Part shown: positions 6,901 through 12,091 of the stretch, one piece after another | Layout of the letters: every line of letters starts with the position of its first letter | Position numbering within the stretch: position 1 is the stretch's first letter | Assembly: GCA_024684065.1 (NCBI GenBank) | Contig: JAIKXO010000085.1 | Coordinates: 1-12,091 of the forward strand | Length of the DNA: 12,091 bases | Direction: 5' to 3' | Source of the DNA: Lachnospiraceae bacterium | GTDB lineage: Bacteria; Bacillota_A; Clostridia; Lachnospirales; Lachnospiraceae | Translations under genes and position numbers: made by a program | The notes under the pieces: model-generated | The model's database searches: none | What the model saw: the letters and a program-made list of their open reading frames with translations, nothing else | Told to the model about the DNA's origin: nothing

Positions 6901-7807
6901 TTACGGACTCATAATCATCAACCCAGCGGAATTCCCGCCCGTTATATCGATAAAGTCCGGCATATGTGCCGATCCAGAGAACACCGTCGTTGGTCTGCGC
7001 GATATCGTTGGCTTCTCCGCAGGGCAGGCCGTTGTTGCTTGAATATATACTCTGAACGTAATCATTATAATCAGGTAATTCCCCTTTATTTACCTGATCG
7101 CCGGATCCGCCGCCCGGATTTAAGGAACCTGTCTCTGCTTCAGTGTCTGTTACGGTCCCGGCACTGACCGTCTTAGAAAAGGAAAGGCAAAGCCCGAATG
7201 ACAGCAAAAGGATCACGGTCGTCTTTTCAACACTGCCCTTAAGCATCATCTTTTCATTGTTTTTGTTTTCGTTATAACGCCGGAGCAGGATGAAAAGATA
7301 AACAGCACCGACTGTGATCACTTTATCTACGAATTCGATAGCAAGCTGTCCAAGGATACCGCACAGAGCCGGTGACCATTCCTTATCCATAAGATAATTG
7401 ATGACTCCGTCTCCCCATATGTTTCCGGTATATCCGTCATGGAACATAAAATTGATCGGTACGGACACGACCAGAGCGGTGAGCATTGTTAAGGAAGCTG
7501 CCTTCATAAAGCCGTAAAAACGGTCAAACCACTTTCTGTTTGCAGCTATGCCTATGATAATGCCAAGGGCTATGCTCGTAATCGAATAAGCGGCCGAAAG
7601 ACGGTTTACCATGCAATACGACAGATTACCCGTAACTCCGACAATCGCACCGCAAAACGGGCCTGCAATATATGCGCACAGAACCGTACCGAAGGAATCC
7701 GCCCACACGGGCAGCTCAAGCCATACGGACAGCAGCTTTCCGCCAACGTTCAGACATACACACAGTGCGGTAAACAGAACGATCTGCCAGGTTTTCCATT
7801 TTTTCAT
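3938..7807 (-). CDS. ECF-S-like membrane domain / Reg_prop propeller / Y_Y_Y / HD-GYP receptor
   Basis: A 1289-residue transmembrane receptor with predicted c-di-GMP phosphodiesterase output. Residues 1-180 carry about five hydrophobic helices in the style of ECF-transporter S components (DSFGTVLCAYIAGPFCGAIVG at 37-57). A further hydrophobic, signal-like stretch at 196-211 leads to the outside. Residues 245-850 hold many Reg_prop beta-propeller blades (G-LWIGT--GL-RY at 275-287, 314-326, 521-533, 605-618 and others). Y_Y_Y domain about 860-958; membrane helix about 970-989; short linker; HD-GYP domain 1005-1195 with His1024, His1061-Asp1062 (HDIGKI) and HHERYDGRGYP at 1114-1124, all metal and GYP residues intact. 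The C-terminal tail (1200-1289) is charged and contains a duplicated 21-residue segment. The start at 7807 is supported by AGGAGGAG at 7825-7818. It is expressed from the promoter at 7930-7958 and coupled to the BMP gene. The ECF-S assignment rests on appearance only. Confidence 0.92.
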   Translation of the reverse strand: MKKWKTWQIVLFTALCVCLNVGGKLLSVWLELPVWADSFGTVLCAYIAGPFCGAIVGVTGNLSYCMVNRLSAAYSITSIALGIIIGIAANRKWFDRFYGFMKAASLTMLTALVVSVPINFMFHDGYTGNIWGDGVINYLMDKEWSPALCGILGQLAIEFVDKVITVGAVYLFILLRRYNENKNNEKMMLKGSVEKTTVILLLSFGLCLSFSKTVSAGTVTDTEAETGSLNPGGGSGDQVNKGELPDYNDYVQSIYSSNNGLPCGEANDIAQTNDGVLWIGTYAGLYRYNGREFRWVDDYESVKNVNCLYVDEEGRLWIGTNDNGLSIMIREEIVNVLDQSSGLPSNSVRCIIRASDGYYYVGTTSSMQVLVMNNGLKAANTLEEINYADSITADESGHVVTIDSDGRLFLMADGVVKASYKLPDGQEQFNCCAFAPDGTLMVGSSTDHIYSYDISGGDFKELDMQICENVNSINNINFLDDGTLFISTDSGVSYIDREGYHFLNTNDFNNSIDNMLYDYQGNLWFTSSRLGLLRLAKSPFKDVYGSVGMERRVVNAIVFWKDSYYIGTDKGLDVVDKACRRQINNSLTEELSGKRIRCMYVDDKEHLWVCTYGNGLIEYSPDGETWEYNAENGSFGNRARIVTGLSDGTIIAAGDTGVTYINDHKVTKTIRNEDGLINSMILTVTERGDGSVLAGTDGDGIAVLKDGKVERMLTREDGLSSGVILRTVKDPKSEGVFIVTSNSLCYLEPDSSRDNSRGSIRVLEKFPYFNNYDIWVKDENTLFVMSSAGIYVVERDELVAGEEIGWELLDARRGLGTSLTANSWNYYNGKGELFLPCDTGVYIIDVEKYNTDVRSYRMQLASVRFDGIIQPPVRAGEIIVGQGVSRVELSPEILNYTIQEPNVGYRLEGFDPQWTTGSQNSLNNINYVNLPAGSYTFRLAILDSAGEQVLEERKFVLIKEGEFYEQTFFYFYMLVVLISIIIWFTWLAVQRQLNQQQLKLNMANETVNAIANAVDAKDVRTHQHSMRVAEYSELIAKEMDCFKGFNKEKELSNLKKAAQLHDIGKISVPDSVLNKVGRLTDEEFVQMKSHVTKGAEILKDFTLVEHVEEGTKYHHERYDGRGYPEGLKGKEIPLIGRIISVADAFDAMTSNRVYRNHMDTDYVMTEMKRGRGTQFDPDVLDAFFRLIDKGVINLNEIYAQKRAEIDQADQEAHEELARRVEEDRKIQAAQMLNESGKDPEDAKEAPDSGEVRSDASGAETTLNKGAPGSEEGMSDISGAKTPFNKGEEG
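3949..4052. repeat. Two 41-base direct repeats in the 3' end of the HD-GYP gene
   Basis: Copies at 3949-3989 and 4012-4052, period 63 bases (21 codons), roughly 80 percent identical by eye. They encode SDASGAETTLNKG and SDISGAKTPFNKG in the disordered tail. The unit contains short inverted arms (CCTTT/AAAGG and, in the first copy, GGGG/CCCC). The reading frame is preserved, so this is a tail-length variation and not a disruption. Confidence 0.7.
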
Positions 7808-7829
7808 GTGTCTCGATCTCCTCCTGACT

Positions 7830-7904
7830 GCACCGATCTGCGAAGCAAATCGTGTGCTCAGGCACGAACTTTAGTTCATGCCGATCCGGATCTTTGACCG
7901 GATC
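7830..7904. repeat. Hairpin cluster, copy B of the dispersed palindromic repeat
   Basis: Three consecutive hairpins: 7834-7852 (8-bp stem, loop GAA, extended by GCAC/GTGC around a bulged T), 7861-7882 (10-bp stem, loop TT) and 7883-7904 (7-bp stem, 8-base loop). Order, spacing, the bulge and much of the sequence match the minus-strand reading of 1794-1870. This copy lies inside the leader of the 1289-residue receptor mRNA, ending five bases before the ribosome site at 7825-7818, in the opposite orientation relative to its gene from copy A. Confidence 0.75.
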
Positions 7905-7929
7905 ATTTCCTGCTGCATTATGCATGACA

Positions 7930-7958
7930 ATTATAGCAAAGGGCAGACCTCATGTAAA
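7930..7958 (-). promoter_or_regulatory. Sigma-A promoter of the receptor-BMP operon
   Basis: On the minus strand TTTACA (7958-7953), a 17-base spacer, then a perfect TATAAT (7935-7930) preceded by TGC, giving an extended -10. Transcription would start near 7923, leaving a leader of about 115 bases that includes hairpin repeat copy B. Confidence 0.88.
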
Positions 7959-8035
7959 ACATAAAATGCCTCGTTTGCAGCCTTCTGTTCTGAGCTTACA
8001 TACGGTATAAGTGAAACGCTGATTAAATGTGAGGG

Positions 8036-8100
8036 TCAGGTAATAAAGCCTTTAACCCTCTGGCAGTCAGGCTTGCCGTGGGTTATGGCTTTTGACCTGA
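8036..8100. other. Unidentified structured element (segmented stem with apical hairpin)
   Basis: Three perfect 6-bp helices stack in one long hairpin: TCAGGT 8036-8041 with ACCTGA 8095-8100; AAAGCC 8045-8050 with GGCTTT 8087-8092; TAACCC 8053-8058 with GGGTTA 8080-8085. They are separated by small asymmetric internal loops (AAT/TG and TT/T). A 4-bp apical hairpin (GGCA 8062-8065 with TGCC 8074-8077) caps it. The apical loop repeats GTCAGG, which also begins just outside the left arm at 8035, so two copies compete for the same CCTGA. There is no U-tract on either side, so it is not a standard terminator. It matches no riboswitch class I can recall. On the plus strand it could be in a long leader of the SDR gene; on the minus strand it lies upstream of the receptor promoter. 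Confidence 0.5.
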
Positions 8101-8131
8101 TACCATAAAATATATTTAAGTGAAAATTAAC

Positions 8132-8160
8132 TGTTCTGTTAAACGTTTTCAATGTATAAT
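8132..8160 (+). promoter_or_regulatory. Candidate promoter of the SDR gene
   Basis: A perfect TATAAT at 8155-8160, directly preceded by TG, lies about 90 bases before the SDR start. The -35 region at a 17-base spacing (TGTTCT, 8132-8137) is poor, so the call rests mainly on the -10. A further weak -10-like TATAAG at 8006-8011 would place the structured element in the transcript. Confidence 0.45.
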
Positions 8161-8195
8161 GTATATAAATATATTTTAAGCCGCAGATGTTTAAG

Positions 8196-8210
8196 CTGAC
8201 ATTTTGTCAG
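8196..8210 (+). other. Small hairpin in the SDR leader
   Basis: CTGACA and TGTCAG form a perfect 6-bp stem around TTT, about 40 bases upstream of the SDR start codon. It lacks a following U-tract. It may be an operator half-pair or a leader hairpin; chance is also possible at this length. Confidence 0.3.
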
Positions 8211-8250
8211 GGCTCTGGCATAAGGCTGGAAAGGTGGATTTTTACAAGGT

Positions 8251-9027
8251 ATGTTTAAGAGAATTTTTGAGATTACGGGAAATGTTGCCGTAGTGACCGG
8301 CTGCTCTTCGGGCCTGGGGGTACAGATGGCCAATGCCCTTGCGAATCAGGGCTGTAAGATCGTCGCCATAGCGCGCAGGATGGACATGCTGGAACAGGTA
8401 TGCAGTGATATTTCCAAAGAGCACGGAGTTGAGACCCTGCCGATCAAATGCGACATAACAAAGACAGACGAGATAGAGGAAACGGTCAGAACAGCCATGG
8501 AGCGCTTCGGCCGTGTTGATATCCTTGTGAACAACGCGGGAACCGGTGCCGTTGATCACGCGGAAAATATAACCGACGAGCAGTTCCAGAAGGAATTTGA
8601 CGTGGATCTGTTCGGCACCTTCAAATTTGCGCGCGCTGTCGCCAATCAGGCCATGATCCCGGCAAAATACGGTCGTATTATTAACATAGCATCAATGTAT
8701 GGCCTTGTCGGGAATAAGATAGCCGGTTCCGCCCCCTATCATGCCGCAAAGGGCGGAGTCGTAAACCTTACAAGAGCACTGGCTGCCGAATGGGGCGCAT
8801 ACGGTATAACCGTAAATGCCATCTGTCCGGGTTATTTCTATACACCGCTGACCACGGATACATTAAACAGCGATTTCTTCCAGCAGAACGCTAAGACCAT
8901 GATCCCTCTCGAGCGCTATGGAAATGAAGGTGAGCTTGATACATCCGTTGTATTCTTAGCATCCCCTAATTCTTCCTATGTGACGGGAATAGCCCTTCCG
9001 GTGGACGGAGGCTATACCTGCATGTAA
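8251..9027 (+). CDS. Short-chain dehydrogenase/reductase, gluconate 5-dehydrogenase-like
   Basis: Cytoplasmic NAD(P)-dependent oxidoreductase of the classical SDR family, 258 residues, full family length. Rossmann motif TGCSSGLG at 16-23, NNAG at 94-97, catalytic Ser148, Tyr163 and Lys167 (YHAAK), and PG at 193-194 are all present. The closest recalled relatives are the gluconate 5-dehydrogenase/2-deoxygluconate 3-dehydrogenase group (SMYGLVGN, GELDTSVVFLASP, PVDGGYT), so the substrate may be a sugar acid, but SDR substrates cannot be read from sequence. Arg42-Arg43 after the second strand favour NADP(H). The usual active-site Asn of the fourth helix (NLxG) is Asp119 here. The start at 8251 fits the family N-terminus; the ribosome site AAGGTGGA at 8231-8238 is rather distant (12 bases). 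The next gene follows after 80 bases with no evident terminator, so co-transcription is likely. Confidence 0.92.
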   Translation: MFKRIFEITGNVAVVTGCSSGLGVQMANALANQGCKIVAIARRMDMLEQVCSDISKEHGVETLPIKCDITKTDEIEETVRTAMERFGRVDILVNNAGTGAVDHAENITDEQFQKEFDVDLFGTFKFARAVANQAMIPAKYGRIINIASMYGLVGNKIAGSAPYHAAKGGVVNLTRALAAEWGAYGITVNAICPGYFYTPLTTDTLNSDFFQQNAKTMIPLERYGNEGELDTSVVFLASPNSSYVTGIALPVDGGYTCM

Positions 9028-9107
9028 CGTGATTTGCCCTCCCGCGGATGGCGGATACGTCAGTATGTAATGTATGGTTTTGATTACCGCTGTTATAAGG
9101 AGCAAGA

Positions 9108-10811
9108 ATGGATCAGTTTAGGCTGGAGCAATATAATATCCTGTTTGAGCGCATGATCAGATGCACTTCGGATCCGCAGCATTTTGACAGGGAAGAATTC
9201 GTTCAGGTCCTCAGGGAATTCGGCATTCTTTTCCGTCTTTCAAAAGGCGTTACCGAATTCTATCGGAGTGAAGGCGCCGAAAAAGCTCATGATGGAGAGA
9301 TCATGGTCGATTACGACACCGGACAGAAAGGACATCCCGTGCTCGAAAAGCGCTTTATCACAAAGTCCGGAGCCGTTATCAGATCTACCATGTTTATGGC
9401 TGACGGGGAAGAGCCCTTAAGCAGGGAAGAGCAGGAAAAGCTCGAACTGATCATTTTTGCCCTGCTTGGCTTTATCGGTCGTAACCGGCTTGAGATATCT
9501 CTGGAAAGGCTCGGTTTTTATGATGATGAAGAATATCCCAATCTTCGCTTCTTTCTCCGTTTTCTGGATTCGCTGATCAGTGAGGACCGGATCTCCGGAT
9601 ATACGACTTTATGCTATAATATCTCGCATTTTTCCGTCATCAATCAGGAGATCGGAAAATCCGCCGGAGATATTGTCATGCGTAATTATTATGATATTCT
9701 TAAGGAATCCGTCGGAGATGATGCGGCGGTATGCAGGATCGGCGGAGATAATTTTGTTATGGCTTTCCGGAAAGAGCTGAAGGAACAGGTCCTTCAGATC
9801 CTTTCCGGGATCCCGGTCTTTTGCGATCCGGAAGAAAAAAGGCGCATACTTGTCTCTGCAAGCGCTGGCATATTTGATATTCCGGCACAAGACCCTCCCG
9901 CGTATCCGGGTGAAATAATGAACAGGATTTTTACAGCCATGCAGATGGCAAAGCATAAGCCGGATGATCGTGTAGCATACTATGACGAAAAAATGCTCTC
10001 CATGCGGGACAGCTATGCCAGAGTCCACCTTCTCTTTCCGAAAGCTCTGAGGGACAATGAATTCAGGGTCTTCTATCAGCCAAAGGTAGACATAGAAAGC
10101 GGCAGGATAATCGGCGCGGAGGCGCTGTGCCGATGGTATCATGACGGTAAGATCGTCCCGCCGGTTGATTTTATTCCGGCACTCGAACAGAACGCGGATA
10201 TCTGTCTGCTGGATTTTCATATGCTCGATCTGGTCTGTAAGGATATCAGAAGATGGCTTGACGAGGGCAAACAGGTTATCAGGATATCTGTCAATCTTTC
10301 AAGGAATCATCTTTTTGATGTGGATCTTAACGATCATATACTGGAGATCATAGACAGAAACCGGGTACCTCATCAATGCATCGAGATAGAATTAACTGAA
10401 TCAGCTACGGAAGTCGGGTTTAAAGCTTTGAAAAGAATATCGGGAGAGCTTCAGAAAAGCGGGGTTGTTATCTCTGTCGATGATTTCGGAATGGGTTATT
10501 CTTCCCTCAATCTGATCAGGGAGATCCCCTGGAACGTATTGAAGATAGACCGGTGCTTCCTCCCTTCCGACGACGAACCGGAAGACAGCGTTACGAGCCT
10601 TATGTATAAGCATGTTATCACGATGGCGCGTGATATAGGCTTAGAGTGCGTGACAGAAGGCGTGGAAACAAAAAAGCAGGTTGAAATCCTTAAGAAAAAC
10701 CACTGCACAATTGCCCAGGGCTACTATTTCGATAAGCCTCTTTCGGTTGAGGAATATGAGGACAGGCTGATCCGGGGCTATTACGATACAGATATTACCG
10801 ATAACCTGTAA
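9108..10811 (+). CDS. Degenerate GGDEF - EAL protein, c-di-GMP phosphodiesterase
   Basis: A 567-residue cytoplasmic protein with no membrane segment. Residues 1-130 are an unassigned N-terminal region, possibly a GAF-like sensor. The GGDEF domain at about 140-300 carries GGDNF (212-216) and lacks an RxxD inhibitory site, so cyclase activity is doubtful; it may bind GTP as a regulator. The EAL domain at about 305-555 has every expected metal and catalytic residue: Glu338 (EAL), Asn396, Glu428 (ELTES), Asp458-Asp459 (DDFGMGYSS), Lys479 (LKID) and Glu517 (EGVET), plus QGYYF. Net activity is predicted to be hydrolysis of c-di-GMP to pGpG. The start is supported by AAGGAG at 9097-9102, five bases upstream. 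It follows the SDR gene in the same direction and converges on mutL, with only 17 bases between the stop codons. Confidence 0.95.
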   Translation: MDQFRLEQYNILFERMIRCTSDPQHFDREEFVQVLREFGILFRLSKGVTEFYRSEGAEKAHDGEIMVDYDTGQKGHPVLEKRFITKSGAVIRSTMFMADGEEPLSREEQEKLELIIFALLGFIGRNRLEISLERLGFYDDEEYPNLRFFLRFLDSLISEDRISGYTTLCYNISHFSVINQEIGKSAGDIVMRNYYDILKESVGDDAAVCRIGGDNFVMAFRKELKEQVLQILSGIPVFCDPEEKRRILVSASAGIFDIPAQDPPAYPGEIMNRIFTAMQMAKHKPDDRVAYYDEKMLSMRDSYARVHLLFPKALRDNEFRVFYQPKVDIESGRIIGAEALCRWYHDGKIVPPVDFIPALEQNADICLLDFHMLDLVCKDIRRWLDEGKQVIRISVNLSRNHLFDVDLNDHILEIIDRNRVPHQCIEIELTESATEVGFKALKRISGELQKSGVVISVDDFGMGYSSLNLIREIPWNVLKIDRCFLPSDDEPEDSVTSLMYKHVITMARDIGLECVTEGVETKKQVEILKKNHCTIAQGYYFDKPLSVEEYEDRLIRGYYDTDITDNL

Positions 10812-10830
10812 AAACTCAGAGGCTTTCCTC
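10810..10830 (-). terminator. Weak terminator at the end of mutL
   Basis: On the minus strand GAGG-AAAG-CCTC forms a 4-bp stem beginning within the TGA stop of mutL, followed by TGAG and then TTTTT (10814-10810). The stem is short, so this is only a candidate. It overlaps the end of the convergent gene. Confidence 0.3.
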
Positions 10831-12091
10831 AGACGATCCGCTTGAACATTTTTTCTATCTCGGATTTCCTGAACTTAATGACAGTAGGCCTTCCATGAGG
10901 ACAGTGATACGGGTTTTCAAGCCCCATAAGCTCATCGATAAGGGCTGACGCTTCCTGAAAGGTCATTTCGGTATTACCCTTTACCGCGCTTTTACAGGCC
11001 ATTGTGGCTATGTGGTGAAGGATCTCGTCTATATCCTTTGAAGCCTTATAAGTTGTAAGAGAATCCAGGATCTCATGGAAGTATTCGGATACCGTAAGCC
11101 CGTAAAGATCCGTGGGAACCGCACTTATCCTGTATTCATTCCCCCCGAAGCTTTCGATCTCGAAACCGCACTGACTGAACTGGTCAAAGTATGTTTTCAG
11201 AAGCTCCTCCTCACTTCCGGTAAGTGTAACGATCTCGGAAGGCGCTATCATCTGGGAATAAACCTTCTTTTCATGCAGCTGCTTTATCAGCCTCTCATAT
11301 TTTATCTTTTCATGAGCCGCATGCTGGTCGATGATATATAATTCATCCTCCATTTCTATCATCCAGTAGGTTTTGAATACCTGCCCTATGATCCTGTGTT
11401 TTTTAACCGCCTCTCTGGAAAGGAACCGTTCATCCGAATGAAACGAAAGCTGTGTTGCTTCGGCTTGCCCTGCTTCTTTAAAATCTGCCTGCGTATGACG
11501 GTCTGTGTTCAGGTCTTTATCGTATGATCCTGCAGCAGTGTTTAAGCTTTTATCGTATGATCCCGTGACGGTTTCCGATTCGCTTTCCTCATTATATGAA
11601 GCCTCTTTGGAATAATCCGCCTCTTCTTTAAGGCTTGATACGGCCTTTACACGATGTTCGCTATATCCGGGCTGTACACTTTCAGCGCTTTCTCCGTATC
11701 CGATAAGATCCGTGACGATTTCCGTCCCTTCAGAGCCTGTGCTTCCAAACTCTTCCATCCGCCTTCTTTCCTCGAATGGCTCGGGGATCGCTTTTTCGAT
11801 CGACGGCGCTTTTTCCTGCTCACTCTTCACTTCCACCGTCATATCCTGCTTTTTCAGGGTATCCCGTATGGAATGCACTATCAGGTCATACAGCGGCTCC
11901 GCGTTTAAAAACCTGACCTCAAGCTTGGAGGGATGGACATTTACATCTATCTCATCATAAGGGATATCAAAATAAAGAAGCACAAAAGGGTACTTATGGA
12001 GCATAAGATACGGTTTATACGCTTCATCCAGTGCCCTGCTTATATATTTACTCTTTATATAGCGTTGGTTTACATAATATATCTCAAAATT
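10829..12091 (-). CDS. mutL: DNA mismatch repair protein MutL, endonuclease type (5' end beyond window)
   Basis: MutL couples mismatch recognition by MutS to strand nicking. 421 codons are visible and the frame stays open to base 12091, so the N-terminal ATPase motifs are outside the window. From the edge: the end of the ATPase/transducer region (YYVNQRYIKSK, YKPYL, then NVHPSKLEVRF), a variable acidic linker (roughly 11400-11800) and the C-terminal dimerisation/endonuclease domain. The nuclease signature DQHAAHEKIKYE at 11329-11294 matches DQHA(X)2E(X)4E; ACKSAVKGN and CPHGRP (10903-10886) are the accompanying metal-site motifs. It should therefore nick DNA itself, as expected in bacteria lacking MutH. 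The ATG at 12004 is internal and not the real start. The linker contains a small tandem duplication. mutS, often upstream in Bacillota, would lie beyond the right edge. Confidence 0.97.
   Translation of the reverse strand, partial: NFEIYYVNQRYIKSKYISRALDEAYKPYLMLHKYPFVLLYFDIPYDEIDVNVHPSKLEVRFLNAEPLYDLIVHSIRDTLKKQDMTVEVKSEQEKAPSIEKAIPEPFEERRRMEEFGSTGSEGTEIVTDLIGYGESAESVQPGYSEHRVKAVSSLKEEADYSKEASYNEESESETVTGSYDKSLNTAAGSYDKDLNTDRHTQADFKEAGQAEATQLSFHSDERFLSREAVKKHRIIGQVFKTYWMIEMEDELYIIDQHAAHEKIKYERLIKQLHEKKVYSQMIAPSEIVTLTGSEEELLKTYFDQFSQCGFEIESFGGNEYRISAVPTDLYGLTVSEYFHEILDSLTTYKASKDIDEILHHIATMACKSAVKGNTEMTFQEASALIDELMGLENPYHCPHGRPTVIKFRKSEIEKMFKRIV
11505..11563. repeat. Tandem duplication in the mutL linker
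   Basis: Two 26-base copies at 11505-11530 and 11538-11563, period 33 bases (11 codons), both encoding GSYDKxLNT. It lies in the non-conserved linker and keeps the frame; slippage of a disordered region is the simple explanation. Confidence 0.65.

Noticed and set aside
7716..7925. 69-codon minus-strand frame that begins in the receptor leader
   Set aside because: It crosses hairpin repeat B and then overlaps the receptor gene out of frame. No ribosome site or protein family supports it, although an upstream peptide cannot be strictly excluded.
8036..8100. Structured element as an intrinsic terminator
   Set aside because: Neither strand has a U-tract after the stem, and no gene ends nearby on either strand.
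9609..10220. 203-codon minus-strand frame
   Set aside because: It is antisense to the GGDEF/EAL coding region, which has full family motifs; it is a shadow frame.

Overview
The window looks like chromosome of an anaerobic Bacillota, most likely a Lachnospiraceae-type Clostridium relative. Reasons: GGAGG-type ribosome sites, strong sigma-A promoters with 17-bp spacers, frequent ATA/AGA/AGG codons, an endonuclease-type MutL, and c-di-GMP enzymes joined to Reg_prop/Y_Y_Y receptors. This is inference from gene content; no rRNA, tRNA, CRISPR array, transposase or phage gene was seen.

Layout. (1) 1-1746, minus strand: two glutathione-peroxidase genes. The left one is a normal single-domain enzyme cut by the window edge, with a consensus promoter. 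The right one is an in-frame fusion of an alpha/beta-hydrolase domain to a second peroxidase domain. (2) 1771-1898: a cluster of perfect three-base-loop hairpins. A diverged copy of part of it lies at 7830-7904. (3) 1926-2528, minus: a gene of about 200 codons interrupted by one in-frame amber codon, with a good promoter. (4) 2742-7807, minus: a two-gene translationally coupled unit. A 1289-residue receptor (ECF-S-like membrane domain, beta-propeller, Y_Y_Y, HD-GYP) overlaps by four bases a membrane-anchored BMP-family nucleoside-type binding protein. (5) 7808-8250: a divergent intergenic region with promoters and an unidentified structured element. (6) 8251-10811, plus: an SDR oxidoreductase, then a protein with a degenerate GGDEF and an intact EAL domain. 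(7) 10829-12091, minus: mutL, convergent with the previous gene and open at the right edge.

How the genes work together. Two c-di-GMP-degrading outputs (HD-GYP and EAL) lie on either side of one regulatory region, suggesting a locus that lowers c-di-GMP in response to an outside signal. The BMP protein is the obvious candidate signal binder because no permease or ATPase accompanies it. The peroxidase pair is a thiol-based peroxide defence module. The most unusual items are the hydrolase-peroxidase fusion, the ECF-S/propeller/HD-GYP plus BMP pair, the amber-split gene, the hairpin repeat family and the structured element at 8036-8100.
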